Positions 39,130 through 47,223 of a stretch of 55,462 nucleotides of DNA are shown here, in pieces. A model generated the notes under the pieces. It searched no databases, had not been told where the DNA came from, and saw nothing but the letters and a program-made list of their open reading frames with translations. Source of the stretch: Maricaulis sp. (GTDB lineage Bacteria > Pseudomonadota > Alphaproteobacteria > Caulobacterales > Maricaulaceae); NCBI RefSeq assembly GCF_030149515.1, contig NZ_JASBRI010000026.1, positions 1-55,462 on the forward strand. Direction: 5' to 3'. The position numbers were made by a program, and so were the translations under genes. Position 1 is the stretch's first letter. Every line of letters begins with the position of its first letter.

Positions 39130-40391
39130 CTCCGCGCGCGCCGGTCAGCCAGTTTCGCCGCGGTTGCGACGAAGAGAAGCCAGCCCAGCGAGTTCTGCTG
39201 CATGAGATTACTCTCGGACACCGAAACGACCGCGATCAGCGCGATATAGGGTATCGCCCAATAGGCCTCCCGGCCGGCGAACAGGCGTCCGGCCGCCTGG
39301 AAGGCCGCCTGCAGGAACACGATGGCCATCAGGACAACGCCCGGAAGACCCACGGCCAAAGCCACCTCGATCCAGCCATTGTGCGCGGTCGGTACCGGCC
39401 AGGACGTGCCCTGCCGGACCCAGAAAACCGGCCCGTCGTCCACGGTCCAGAACGCCTTGTAGCCATACCCCGTCCAGGGCTGTTCGGCGACCTGTCCGGC
39501 CAGGATCACCCAGATGTCGGTTCGCCCGGTCAGCGTGGCATCGCGGCCGAGAAGCGCAAGGAATTCCACCGGTGCGATGGCCAGGATCAGGGCGAACAAG
39601 GCACCGCCCGTGACGGCCAGGAACAGCATCAGCGCAGCGAAGCCGAAACCCCGGCGGCACAGCGCAATGCCGATCGCACTGCCCGTGCCCAGGATCCAGG
39701 CGAGAAGCGCGGTCTTGGATGTCGACAGCAGGATGAGCGCTGTGCAAAGCACCGCCATTCCCATCCAGAGCCAGCGCCGCTCCGGATCGAAGCGCAGGGC
39801 CGCATAGGCACTGATCGCGCCCCAGCCCATTACGGCGCCCAGCGTGTTCTTCTCCCACCACAATCCCTTCCACGCCCCGGCATGGACAGCATGGTCTACG
39901 CCCAGAGACGGCACGGCGAGCGCCATGAACGTACTGAGCGCGGCCAGGATGCCGAACGTCGTCGCGATCAGCAGGATCATCTCGCGCCAGTGCCAGCGCG
40001 AAGCCAGCCAGAGGCCGAACAATGTCGTCATGATGAGGGCAAAGGCGCGGCGCAGCGTGGTGTCGGGATCGATCGACCACATCACCGATACCAGCGCCAG
40101 GCCGACAACAGCCAGCAGCAGCCCGTTGCTCACCAGTGTCCGCAAAATCGCACCCGGCCGCACGGCCGCAAGGCCCAGCGTGATGGCGTATACCGGCAGC
40201 CAGATCAGCCGCAGCACGGCGGAACTCTCGGGATCGGCCGGATCGGCAAAAAGCGGGCCGATCAGGCCCTGGGAAAACAGGAAGAGGCAGAGCACGGTCA
40301 GCCCGCCCTCGATGATACCGGCGAATTTCAGCGGCGGCGCATGACGCCAGGCGGAAATCAGTGCGGGTTCGGGAGCGGTGGCGAGGCTCAT
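39126..40391 (-). CDS. hfsC: O-antigen-ligase-like polysaccharide polymerase (Wzy/HfsC type)
   Basis: A 421-residue membrane protein with 10-12 hydrophobic segments. The family region is WWEKNTLGAVMGWGAISAY with LILLSTSKTALLAWILG, then a large periplasmic loop with GRTDIWVILAGQVAEQPW and AHNGWIEVALAVGLPG, typical of Wzy/O-antigen ligase proteins. It joins repeat units on the periplasmic face. It is translated coupled with hfsB (ATGA overlap) on the minus strand. Its TAG stop at 39126-39128 overlaps the + strand stop of the second glycosyltransferase gene, so the two operons meet end to end with no spacer. Confidence 0.87.
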   Translation of the reverse strand: MSLATAPEPALISAWRHAPPLKFAGIIEGGLTVLCLFLFSQGLIGPLFADPADPESSAVLRLIWLPVYAITLGLAAVRPGAILRTLVSNGLLLAVVGLALVSVMWSIDPDTTLRRAFALIMTTLFGLWLASRWHWREMILLIATTFGILAALSTFMALAVPSLGVDHAVHAGAWKGLWWEKNTLGAVMGWGAISAYAALRFDPERRWLWMGMAVLCTALILLSTSKTALLAWILGTGSAIGIALCRRGFGFAALMLFLAVTGGALFALILAIAPVEFLALLGRDATLTGRTDIWVILAGQVAEQPWTGYGYKAFWTVDDGPVFWVRQGTSWPVPTAHNGWIEVALAVGLPGVVLMAIVFLQAAFQAAGRLFAGREAYWAIPYIALIAVVSVSESNLMQQNSLGWLLFVATAAKLADRRARS

Positions 40392-41017
40392 GCCGCGCTC
40401 CGCACCGGTCCTGCCCGATTGAGAATGACACCTGCCACGACACCGCCGCGGGCCTCGATCGCCTCGCGGCGGGCTGCAATCCCGTCCAGGCGCGACAGGC
40501 GGGCATCGGCCACCAGGATCACGCCGTCCATGTCGGCCGCCATCGACAAGGGCGCCCGGCTGTTACCCGGCGCATCGACAATGGCGAGATCGACCGACTG
40601 GCGCACAGCGGCCCAATAGTCCGGTGCAGGACGCAGGCTGATACGTTCAACCGAGCCGGACTTGGCCTGCAGCTCGGTCACGAAGAGATTGCCCACCACG
40701 CTTTCGCGCGCCACGATGCGGGCACGTTCACCGCCCGCGGAGATCGACCAGAAGGGGTCGCGGCCGAAACCGGCATCGAAGGCCTGACCGCGCACACGCG
40801 CCGCCCTGGCCTGGGGGTTGCCGGAGAATTCCAGATCGAAAAGCCACACACCGCGCTGGGACCGCCGCGCTGCGAGCCGCGCCAGTTCGCGTGCAACGGT
40901 CGATGCGCCGGCATTACGGCTCGCGCCCATGACCATCAGCGCGCGCCCCTTACCGCCCGGCCGGGCACGGGGTTCGAGCTGATCGATCAGCTGGGAGAGA
41001 TCGGCGGTGAGATTCAT
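40388..41017 (-). CDS. hfsB: HfsB-like ParA/BY-kinase-fold protein with degenerate P-loop
   Basis: A 209-residue protein with the Wzc-kinase (CpsD/CapB) fold. The expected Walker A (PGEGKST in typical members) is here RNAGAST: the catalytic Lys is an Ala. A Walker A'-like WLFDLEFSG and Walker B-like VDLAIVDAPG are still visible. The usual Tyr-rich C-terminal tail of BY-kinases is absent; the protein ends ILNRAGPVRSAA. It is probably not an active tyrosine kinase and may act as a partner of HfsA. Stop and hfsC start overlap (ATGA). The ribosome site is weak. Confidence 0.82.
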   Translation of the reverse strand: MNLTADLSQLIDQLEPRARPGGKGRALMVMGASRNAGASTVARELARLAARRSQRGVWLFDLEFSGNPQARAARVRGQAFDAGFGRDPFWSISAGGERARIVARESVVGNLFVTELQAKSGSVERISLRPAPDYWAAVRQSVDLAIVDAPGNSRAPLSMAADMDGVILVADARLSRLDGIAARREAIEARGGVVAGVILNRAGPVRSAA

Positions 41018-41086
41018 CTGAAAGGGCGCCCGGAGCGATTCGGTCTTTACCGGATCAAACTGCCAAACCTGTGGTTAACGCCCCGC

Positions 41087-42601
41087 TTACGCAGAGCGAT
41101 CGGCGATGCGCGCCAGGACGGGCAGACCGTCGAAGGGATCATTGGCCGGCGCCGGGATATCATGCGCATCGGCAGCGTGAGACATGCCCTGCGGAATGCG
41201 CAGGGCTCCGGCGCGCACATAGGTGCGCCAGTATCCGCGCAGCAGGCCGAGAAAGAGCGCCACGCCCAGCGCCAGGACAGTCGAGGCAACCAGGCCCAGC
41301 TTCTTCATAGAGGAACCGTCCAGCGGCGGCACGGCCCGGTCGACCACACGCACGAAATCGGCCGCGCCCATGGCCGGCGAGCGCTGCGACAGCGCACTGG
41401 CTTCCAGTCCGGCAATGTTGGAGGCGGCCGCCTCGGCGGCGGACAGGTCCTGGGCGAGATGCGTGTATTCCGGTTCCAGACCGCGCAGGCGCGCAATTTC
41501 GCTCCGCGTGTCGCGCAACTGTGCTTCCAGAGAGGCCGCCAGGGAGGCCTCGGCACGGGCATTGGCCTCGCGCGTTGCCAGTTCGGATTCGAGTGACTGC
41601 CTGACCGGGTTGGCGCCGGAACGGCGCTGTCCCTCGCCTTCGGCGGCCCCGGAGGCGATAAAGGCCTGCAGCGCCGCGATCTCACGCTCGACGGCGGCTA
41701 CTGCGGGCGCACCAGGCTGATAGCGCGAGAGCAGGCTGGCACGCTCGGCCCGCAGATCGAGCAGGCGGCCGGAGACGCCGTTCTCGACATAGAGTTCGAT
41801 CTGTTCCGGGATCTGTTCCAGGCGCTGGCGCAGGGCCTCGACACCGGCCGCAGCCGAATCGCGCGCGGCCCGGGCACTGTTCAGCCGGTCGGTGAGATTG
41901 GAAACGAGATTCTGCGCGGTCTGCTGTTCGGTCTCGAAATTCGCCAGATCGTGTTCGCGCAGAAATGCGTCCATCGCGGCCTGCGCCCCGGCAAGCGCCG
42001 CATCGGCCTGATCGCGCCGGACCGAAAGGCCGCTCACGCCGGTCTCGACCAGAACCTGTTCGCGATAGGCGAGATAGGCATCGACGATGGCATTGAGAAT
42101 CCGCGCGGCACGCTCGGCCTCGCCGGTTTCATACGTCGCATTGAGAGCCGAGGAGTTGGGTTCGCGCGAGACGGAAAAGCCCGAGCGCAGAGCCTTCATG
42201 GCCGCCGTACGGCCATCGCCATCGACGGCTTCACCCAGAATCGCCGCCGCGCCCAGCGTCTCGTAGGTCAGCTCGCGCACCGCATTGGAGCTCAAAAGCT
42301 CGCTTTCCGACTGCATGACCTGGTTGAGCATGAAACCGTCGCCCCAGCCGGCGGCCGCCGGGGTCGGATCCTCGTTAAGCAGCACCAGAAGGCGCGCCTC
42401 TGCCTGATAGCTGGGCTTCAGGAGCAACAGGGACGCGGCGACGCCGATCGCCATCAGGACTGCAAAGACCAGGGCAATAAAACCGCGTTCGGACCAGGCC
42501 AGGGCAAGCACGTCGAACAGGTCCAGCTCCCGCCGGGCCGGAGCCGCGGACAGGCCGGACGGTCCGGCCGGGTGACCGGAATTGTCGAACGCGCGAGTCA
42601 T
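41087..42601 (-). CDS. hfsA: Polysaccharide chain-length/export co-polymerase (Wzc-N type), HfsA
   Basis: A 504-residue inner-membrane protein of the Wzz/PCP2 type without its own kinase domain. TM1 is about residues 40-62, then a Wzz-like periplasmic domain (VDAYLAYREQVLVETGVSG), long coiled-coil helices rich in Ala, Gln and Glu (about 210-420), and TM2 at about 435-455 with a short cytoplasmic tail. It bridges to the outer-membrane exporter HfsD, and the lacking kinase half is supplied by HfsB, encoded 69 bp downstream. It is divergent from hfsD across 88 bp that contain a CtrA-like box. Confidence 0.9.
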   Translation of the reverse strand: MTRAFDNSGHPAGPSGLSAAPARRELDLFDVLALAWSERGFIALVFAVLMAIGVAASLLLLKPSYQAEARLLVLLNEDPTPAAAGWGDGFMLNQVMQSESELLSSNAVRELTYETLGAAAILGEAVDGDGRTAAMKALRSGFSVSREPNSSALNATYETGEAERAARILNAIVDAYLAYREQVLVETGVSGLSVRRDQADAALAGAQAAMDAFLREHDLANFETEQQTAQNLVSNLTDRLNSARAARDSAAAGVEALRQRLEQIPEQIELYVENGVSGRLLDLRAERASLLSRYQPGAPAVAAVEREIAALQAFIASGAAEGEGQRRSGANPVRQSLESELATREANARAEASLAASLEAQLRDTRSEIARLRGLEPEYTHLAQDLSAAEAAASNIAGLEASALSQRSPAMGAADFVRVVDRAVPPLDGSSMKKLGLVASTVLALGVALFLGLLRGYWRTYVRAGALRIPQGMSHAADAHDIPAPANDPFDGLPVLARIADRSA

Positions 42602-42625
42602 GCCCGCATATGAGACTGCGTGCGC

Positions 42626-42640
42626 TTAAAAATTTATTAT
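42626..42640. promoter_or_regulatory. CtrA-like box in the hfsA-hfsD divergent promoter
   Basis: TTAA-N7-TTAT (consensus TTAA-N7-TTAA, 7 of 8 bases) lies in the AT-rich centre of the 88-bp spacer between hfsA and hfsD in an otherwise very GC-rich genome. CtrA control would tie holdfast export to the cell cycle. The box could serve both directions. Confidence 0.45.
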
Positions 42641-42689
42641 CCAAGGCGGCCGACTATCCGCACTGAACGTTCTGCGGGAAGGATATTTC

Positions 42690-43424
42690 ATGCGCGCGAA
42701 GACGACGGGCGTTTTCCTGGCAGCCCTGCTGCTGGCTTCCGGCCCGTCCGGATGTGCCAGCCATGGCGCCGATACGGCCCCGCCGGAGGCCTGGGGACAG
42801 CCGCGCTTTGCCGCCTGGGAACAGACCGATCCGGCCTATCGATTCTATCCCGGCGACACGATCGAGGTGACCGTGCATTCGGCTCCGGAACTCTCGCGCA
42901 CCGCCCTTATCGGCCCGGACGGACGAATCAGCCTGCCCATGCTGGCCGATGTGATGGTGGCCGGACAGACCGACTACGAGATCGCCAATACCGTGGCCGA
43001 CGCCTATGCGCGCAATGTTCTGGTGGACCCCATCGTGGAAGTGCGCCGCTCAGAACTGGGGCCGCAGAACATCATCGTGGGCGGCGAGGTGAACACGCCC
43101 GGCCTGGTCGAGATGTCCGGCCCCGTCGGCGCCCTGGAGGCGGTGATGATGGCAGGCGGTTTCAAGAATACCGCCGCCCGCGGCGATGTCGTCGTACTGC
43201 GCCGTTCGCCGGGTGGCGAGATGATGATGCACACGGTCAATCTTCACGACGCACTACGCGCCCGCCCCGGCGCCGACCAAATCCAGATCCGCCGCCACGA
43301 CATCATCTTCGTGCCCCGCTCGACCGTGGCCGAGGTGAATGTCTTTGTGGAGCAATACGTGATGGGCATCATCCCGTTCGACCAGGCGATGTCCTACGCG
43401 ATCGCGGACGCGATCAGCAACTGA
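42690..43424 (+). CDS. hfsD: Outer-membrane polysaccharide export protein (Wza/OPX type), HfsD
   Basis: A 244-residue OPX lipoprotein. A signal peptide leads to the lipobox SGC (Cys22). The PES domain is in YPGDTIEVTVHSAPELSRTA and RISLPMLADVMVAGQTDYEI, and the SLBB domain in IIVGGEVNTPGLVEM and GALEAVMMAGGF. It forms the channel that passes holdfast polysaccharide to the surface, together with HfsA. A GGAAGGA ribosome site sits before the ATG. It is the only gene in this transcript direction before a hairpin at 43532. Confidence 0.93.
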   Translation: MRAKTTGVFLAALLLASGPSGCASHGADTAPPEAWGQPRFAAWEQTDPAYRFYPGDTIEVTVHSAPELSRTALIGPDGRISLPMLADVMVAGQTDYEIANTVADAYARNVLVDPIVEVRRSELGPQNIIVGGEVNTPGLVEMSGPVGALEAVMMAGGFKNTAARGDVVVLRRSPGGEMMMHTVNLHDALRARPGADQIQIRRHDIIFVPRSTVAEVNVFVEQYVMGIIPFDQAMSYAIADAISN

Positions 43425-43531
43425 CCGGAGATCGAGCGTGCGCCGCCCCGGAGGACGCGCGCATGTCCCGGCGGCCCGGCCGGGAGACAGGTTTGCCAAC
43501 CCTGCCAGAACGTCAACCGGACAAACGGCCT

Positions 43532-43557
43532 GCCGGCGAATGCCCCCATTCGCCGGC
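43532..43557. terminator. Hairpin between hfsD and the Sel1 gene
   Basis: A perfect 11-bp stem (GCCGGCGAATG with CATTCGCCGGC) with a four-C loop sits between two convergent genes. No T-run is seen on either side, so it may end transcripts from both but is not a certain terminator. Confidence 0.45.
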
Positions 43558-43591
43558 GTGACCGGACTGGCTGGCGTTGTTCGCGCCGTCT

Positions 43592-43864
43592 CTAGTGACG
43601 GGTCGACAACCATTCGCGCGCGGCGCGCTGGGCCGCGGCGACCTGGGAGGTCGACATCTGGTCGGAGATTTCCTGGCGATAGTATTTCGCCGGCTCCGAC
43701 CCCATCAGGGCCGCCAGATTGAACCATTTGTGGGCTTCGACATAATCGATCTCGCCGCCCTGTCCCGTCGAATACAGGATACCGAGCTTGCAGAGATCCT
43801 CGCCGGTCGGATCGGCGAACGCTGCTTTATGGGCCTGGGCCGTTTCTACGTCCGTAAACGCCAT
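43592..43864 (-). CDS. Sel1-like repeat protein
   Basis: A 90-residue soluble helical protein with one clear Sel1 (TPR-like) unit: CKLGILYSTGQGG followed by DYVEAHKWFNLAALMGSEPA. Sel1 proteins serve as protein-interaction scaffolds; single-repeat forms of this length are frequent in alphaproteobacteria but their partner is unknown. A GGGGAAG ribosome site precedes the ATG. It is convergent with hfsD across a hairpin and lies 166 bases downstream of the next minus-strand start. Confidence 0.88.
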   Translation of the reverse strand: MAFTDVETAQAHKAAFADPTGEDLCKLGILYSTGQGGEIDYVEAHKWFNLAALMGSEPAKYYRQEISDQMSTSQVAAAQRAAREWLSTRH

Positions 43865-44029
43865 GGGTCTTCCCCTTAACTACACACTCGCGAGCGCCGT
43901 CATTTTGACCTGTCACTCGCTCCACCATCCTGTCCGAATGCCTTTCGAACATAATGCGAGGTTGCGCGAAGAGGATTGCTTTAAGGTTAAGGGAAATCCG
44001 GAAAAATGCGCCTTAAATACTTACGTGCG

Positions 44030-45604
44030 TTAGGTTTTCCTACCAAGCGTTAAACGCGATATCCACGCATCGGCAAGACTTAGCCGGCTTGCACGGCGGA
44101 TCGGGGCGGGTGTCATCAAGCGGATCAGGGTTAAGAGGAGCACCAAACCTGCAGATATCAGGGCAAGCATGGCGTTGCGCTGCGCTATCGGGTCTCCCGC
44201 GGGCTGTTCGGGTTCCCGTTCGACGAGCGCCAGGGCATCGGCCCCCATGAGTTCGCGAACCGCCAGCGTGCGCTCGCCGAGGAGGCCGGCCAATTGGCGC
44301 AGGCGCTGCACATCCCCGATGCGGTCCAGTCCGGCCACAAGCCGCATCGCGACGGCCGGCGAGGTGTCATCGCGAATGCGGGCAAGGTCGCGCAGCAATT
44401 CCGACAGCGCCACAGCCCCGTCCGCGGTCCGCCGGTCTATCGCGTCGACCAGGTCCTGCTCCGCCCGGTCCGGCGCGGCAAAGGCGATGTCCATGCGCGC
44501 GCCGGTTCCGGCCAGGCGCGCCGTCACGGTTTCAGCCGGCAGGGCGGTCTCCAGCACGGCCGCGATCTCCGCTTCCAGCGCAGGGGTCAATCGGCCCGCC
44601 AGGCGTGCGCCCTGCAGAACTTCCGCGCCGGTGCGCACCGCGCTGGATGGAATGTGCAGCTGGACCAGCCCGGACTCCAGCGCCGCCAGGCCATAGCGAA
44701 GACCATCCGGACGCTCGCCTGGGATAATCCGGGCCTCGCAGCCGCTCAGCCGGTCGGCGGCGTGGGCGCAGGCCTGCATCGCGAGATGACGAACGCCGCC
44801 ATAGAGGCGCGTCGGTCCGGCAACATCCTCGGCAACCAGACCCGACAGGCTGCGCATTTCGAACTCGCCTCCGCGCCGCCCGCGAAAGAACGCGGCCGCA
44901 CTTGTCTGCGCCACGGACCATTCGAACTGGGAGCGGGCATAGCGCTGTTGCAGGGCGTCGCCGGCAAAAACCAGTTCGGGAGGAACAAGCCCCCCTGCTT
45001 CGCCCTCGGCCAGCCGCGCATGGAAGGCTTGTGAAAGGCGGGCTTCGCGCACCTGCGGCGGTCCGGCGCGCAATCGCGCATCCAGGGCACGCGGCCCCAC
45101 GGGACCGGCCAGTGCCTCCAGCGCCAGGCGTTCGCGCCCGATCAGGTCCGGCCCCAGTGCCGCCCAGGCGCGGAACCGGTCGATATCCGGACGGCGGCGG
45201 CGATCGCCGTCGAGCGCGGCTTCCAGCCGGTCGGTCCAGAAATCCCGGGCATCGATACCGGCCGGAACGGCGGCGGCGATGGCGGCCCGCACGCGTTCGG
45301 CCTCACCGGGCTGCGGACCGGCGACCGCACTTACACCGCCGACACTGGCCAGCCATTGCAGGCCGAACCAGCCGGCCAGCAGCAGCGAGGCGAGCAACCA
45401 GAGCGGCTGAAAGCCTTTCAGCACGGCACGCCAGAGCAGCCACACGGCAAGCCCCGCAGGGGAGGCCTCCCAGGGCGACTGGGTCCCGGCGCGCCAGCGC
45501 TCGGCACGCTCGCGGCGCGCAGCTTCTCTCGCCGTCAAGCCGGCGCGCCGGTACGCATCGGCGTCCGGCCGTTTCGATGGCTCCGCATGGACGGTCTCCG
45601 CCAT
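44030..45604 (-). CDS. Large membrane-anchored protein of unknown function
   Basis: A 524-residue protein I do not recognise. The N-terminal ~35 residues are highly basic and acidic (AREAARRERAERWR), then hydrophobic segments at about 50-66 and 70-90. A long soluble, Arg/Ala/Glu-rich middle follows with charged helices and few motifs (a pair of Cys in MQACAHAADRLSGCEARI). One last hydrophobic segment (LALISAGLVLLLTLIRLM) lies near the C-terminus. The fold suggests an inner-membrane protein with a large periplasmic domain. No conserved catalytic residues can be named. It lies between the Sel1 gene and the first ArsR pair, with no operon partner. Confidence 0.8.
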   Translation of the reverse strand: MAETVHAEPSKRPDADAYRRAGLTAREAARRERAERWRAGTQSPWEASPAGLAVWLLWRAVLKGFQPLWLLASLLLAGWFGLQWLASVGGVSAVAGPQPGEAERVRAAIAAAVPAGIDARDFWTDRLEAALDGDRRRRPDIDRFRAWAALGPDLIGRERLALEALAGPVGPRALDARLRAGPPQVREARLSQAFHARLAEGEAGGLVPPELVFAGDALQQRYARSQFEWSVAQTSAAAFFRGRRGGEFEMRSLSGLVAEDVAGPTRLYGGVRHLAMQACAHAADRLSGCEARIIPGERPDGLRYGLAALESGLVQLHIPSSAVRTGAEVLQGARLAGRLTPALEAEIAAVLETALPAETVTARLAGTGARMDIAFAAPDRAEQDLVDAIDRRTADGAVALSELLRDLARIRDDTSPAVAMRLVAGLDRIGDVQRLRQLAGLLGERTLAVRELMGADALALVEREPEQPAGDPIAQRNAMLALISAGLVLLLTLIRLMTPAPIRRASRLSLADAWISRLTLGRKT

Positions 45605-45727
45605 GTCGCCCCCCAGTTCCCGGAGACAACTTCACGGCTAACACCGTGCGAGGCAAGCGCTTGCGCGTATGGGGCGAGAAATTCTGCGGTTTTAGCCGTT
45701 CAGTCAAACCGGGCCGGTTGACACACC

Positions 45728-45745
45728 CATAACTCGACAGTTATG
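45728..45745. promoter_or_regulatory. Perfect palindrome upstream of the first ArsR gene
   Basis: CATAACT-N4-AGTTATG, a perfect 7-bp inverted repeat, centred about 33 bp before the ArsR start codon. A second ATAAC/GTTAT repeat lies 27 bp further on. Paired sites like this fit an autorepressing ArsR dimer. Confidence 0.5.
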
Positions 45746-45755
45746 CGTTTAACAA

Positions 45756-45771
45756 ATAACTGATGGGTTAT
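45756..45771. promoter_or_regulatory. Second ArsR-type palindrome overlapping the start codon
   Basis: ATAAC-N6-GTTAT, an inverted repeat whose right arm includes the first bases of the ArsR ATG (45770). A repressor sitting here would block both transcription and the start of its own message. Confidence 0.5.
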
Positions 45772-46102
45772 GAGTTTGATGACACAGCCGCACGACACCC
45801 TGTTTCGAACCCTGGCAGACCCGACCCGGCGCGCCCTTTTCGAACGGCTGTGCCGCGACGGGGATCTGACGGTGGGTGCGCTCACGGCCAAGGCCGGCGT
45901 CTCGCAGCCCGCCGTCTCGAAACATCTCGGCGTGCTCAAACGGGCCGGACTGGTGAGCGACCGCCACGAGGGCCGCCAGACTCATTACAGCGCCCGGCTC
46001 AACGCCCTGGCCCCGCTGATCGACTGGACCACACAAATGGCCGGCTTCTGGGATGCGCGGCTGGACGATCTTGAAGTGCTGCTGAACAGGATGGATCAAT
46101 GA
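45770..46102 (+). CDS. ArsR-family transcriptional repressor (SdpR-like)
   Basis: A 110-residue winged-helix protein: FRTLADPTRRALFERLC, then the recognition region KAGVSQPAVSKHLGVLKRAGLV and RHEGRQTHYSARL (wing). It lacks the metal-site Cys residues of metal-sensing ArsR proteins, so it is of the SdpR-like, non-metal type usually paired with an AHSA1 protein. The next gene is such a protein and begins inside this stop (ATGA). Palindromes before and on the start codon suggest self-repression. A second start three codons on (45779) is possible. Confidence 0.92.
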   Translation: MSLMTQPHDTLFRTLADPTRRALFERLCRDGDLTVGALTAKAGVSQPAVSKHLGVLKRAGLVSDRHEGRQTHYSARLNALAPLIDWTTQMAGFWDARLDDLEVLLNRMDQ

Positions 46103-46518
46103 CGCAGGCCCGCACCGTGGTCGTGGAGCGCGAATTTCCCCACCCGCCGGAAAAGCTCTGGCGCGCCCTCACCCAGCCACATCTCATCGAAGAGTGGCTC
46201 ATGAAGAATGATTTCCGGCCCGAAACCGGTCACCGCTTCAACCTGAAGGGCGAATGGGGCGGCGTGCTGGATTGCGAAGTGCTCGTTGTCGAGCCGGAGC
46301 GCACGCTCGCCTACACCTGGAACTTCGAACACACAGACCCGGCCTTTAACCTGACAAGCGTGGTGACCTGGACACTCACCCCGACGGAAACCGGAACGCT
46401 TTTGCGCATGGAACAGTCGGGCTTCCGGCCCGACCAGAAACAGGCCTTCGGCGGCGCCCGGCACGGCTGGCAGGCCTTCTTCGGCAATCTCGAAGACGTC
46501 CTCGCCCGGTTGGACTAA
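46099..46518 (+). CDS. AHSA1/SRPBCC-domain protein
   Basis: A 139-residue START-like (AHSA1) domain: VEREFPHPPEKLWRALTQP, EEWLMKNDFRPETGHRF and VLVVEPERTLAYTW, ending HGWQAFFGNLEDVL. These proteins form a deep hydrophobic pocket and may bind a lipid or other small ligand or assist Hsp90-type functions; the ligand is unknown. It is translated coupled to the ArsR gene (ATGA) and may be the ArsR partner, its product changing repressor activity. The same fold recurs four times in the operon at 49.9-51.9 kb. Confidence 0.9.
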   Translation: MTQARTVVVEREFPHPPEKLWRALTQPHLIEEWLMKNDFRPETGHRFNLKGEWGGVLDCEVLVVEPERTLAYTWNFEHTDPAFNLTSVVTWTLTPTETGTLLRMEQSGFRPDQKQAFGGARHGWQAFFGNLEDVLARLD

Positions 46519-46538
46519 AACCTCCAAGGGAGACAGGA

Positions 46539-46748
46539 ATGAACTGGAACTTGCTGGTGCGGCAGAGCCATCGCTGGCTGGCCATTGCCTTCACACTCGC
46601 CATTGTCGCGAATATCGCGGTGACGGGCCGGGAAACCGTTGCACTTTGGGTCGGCACGCTCACACTGATCCCGCTGGCCCTGCTCCTGGTCACCGGCCTG
46701 TACCTGTTCTTCAGGCCGCATGTGAGCAGATGGCGCAGCCGGGCCTAG
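46539..46748 (+). CDS. Small two-helix membrane protein
   Basis: A 69-residue protein with hydrophobic segments at about 12-30 (HRWLAIAFTLAIVANIAV) and 35-58 (LWVGTLTLIPLALLLVTGLYLF), and a basic end (RPHVSRWRSRA). Start 20 bases after the AHSA1 stop with an AGGGAGAC ribosome site, so it belongs to the same transcript. Function is unknown; proteins of this layout are seen beside ArsR/AHSA1 pairs. Confidence 0.8.
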   Translation: MNWNLLVRQSHRWLAIAFTLAIVANIAVTGRETVALWVGTLTLIPLALLLVTGLYLFFRPHVSRWRSRA

Positions 46749-46758
46749 GAGGCTGGCC

Positions 46759-47172
46759 ATGTCCAAACAAAGGCCCCGCCTCCTCTCCGGCGGCAATCCG
46801 CAGATCCCCAAGGGCGATGGCGACGCACCTGTGCAAGCCTATATCGCTGCCATGCCGGGCTGGAAGAGCGCAGCCGGCCGCCGGCTGGACGCGCTGGTCG
46901 AGCGGCTTGTCCCTGGCGTGCGCAAGGCCGTGCGGTGGAATTCACCCTTTTACGGAGTCGCCGGTCAAGGCTGGTTCCTGTCCCTGCATTGCTTCAACAA
47001 ATACATCAAGCTCACCTTCCTTCGCGGCAGCTCGCTGGACCCGCTTCCGCCGGTCGGCTCGAAGGATCCGAAAGCTCGCTATTATCATATCGAGGAAAAC
47101 GCGTTCGACGAGGCCGCCCTGACGCACTGGATCCGCCAGGCTGCGGCCCGCCCCGGAGACCCGCTGTTCTAG
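46759..47172 (+). CDS. DUF1801-domain protein
   Basis: A 137-residue protein of the DUF1801 (YdhG-like) group: VQAYIAAMPGWKSAAGRRLDALVERLV, then VRKAVRWNSPFYG and WFLSLHCFNKYIKLTF. The fold is a small alpha/beta domain with a putative ligand cleft; no catalytic role is established for the family. It is 10 bases after the small membrane gene and so likely is the fourth gene of the ArsR operon. DUF1801 genes often lie beside ArsR/AHSA1 pairs in other bacteria. Confidence 0.85.
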   Translation: MSKQRPRLLSGGNPQIPKGDGDAPVQAYIAAMPGWKSAAGRRLDALVERLVPGVRKAVRWNSPFYGVAGQGWFLSLHCFNKYIKLTFLRGSSLDPLPPVGSKDPKARYYHIEENAFDEAALTHWIRQAAARPGDPLF

Positions 47173-47192
47173 TTGGACGACCGTCTTCAACG

Positions 47193-47211
47193 GCGACCGC
47201 GAACCGGTCGC
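47193..47211. terminator. Small hairpin between convergent genes
   Basis: A perfect 7-bp stem (GCGACCG with CGGTCGC) around a 5-base loop sits between the convergent DUF1801 and GST genes. It is weak and has no T-run. Confidence 0.35.
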
Positions 47212-47223
47212 AACAGATCGGAC

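Noticed and set aside
43976..44030. TTAA-rich stretch as a CtrA box
   Set aside because: The TTAA copies are spaced 2 bases apart or lack the second half at 7-base spacing, and the position is downstream of a gene rather than in a promoter.
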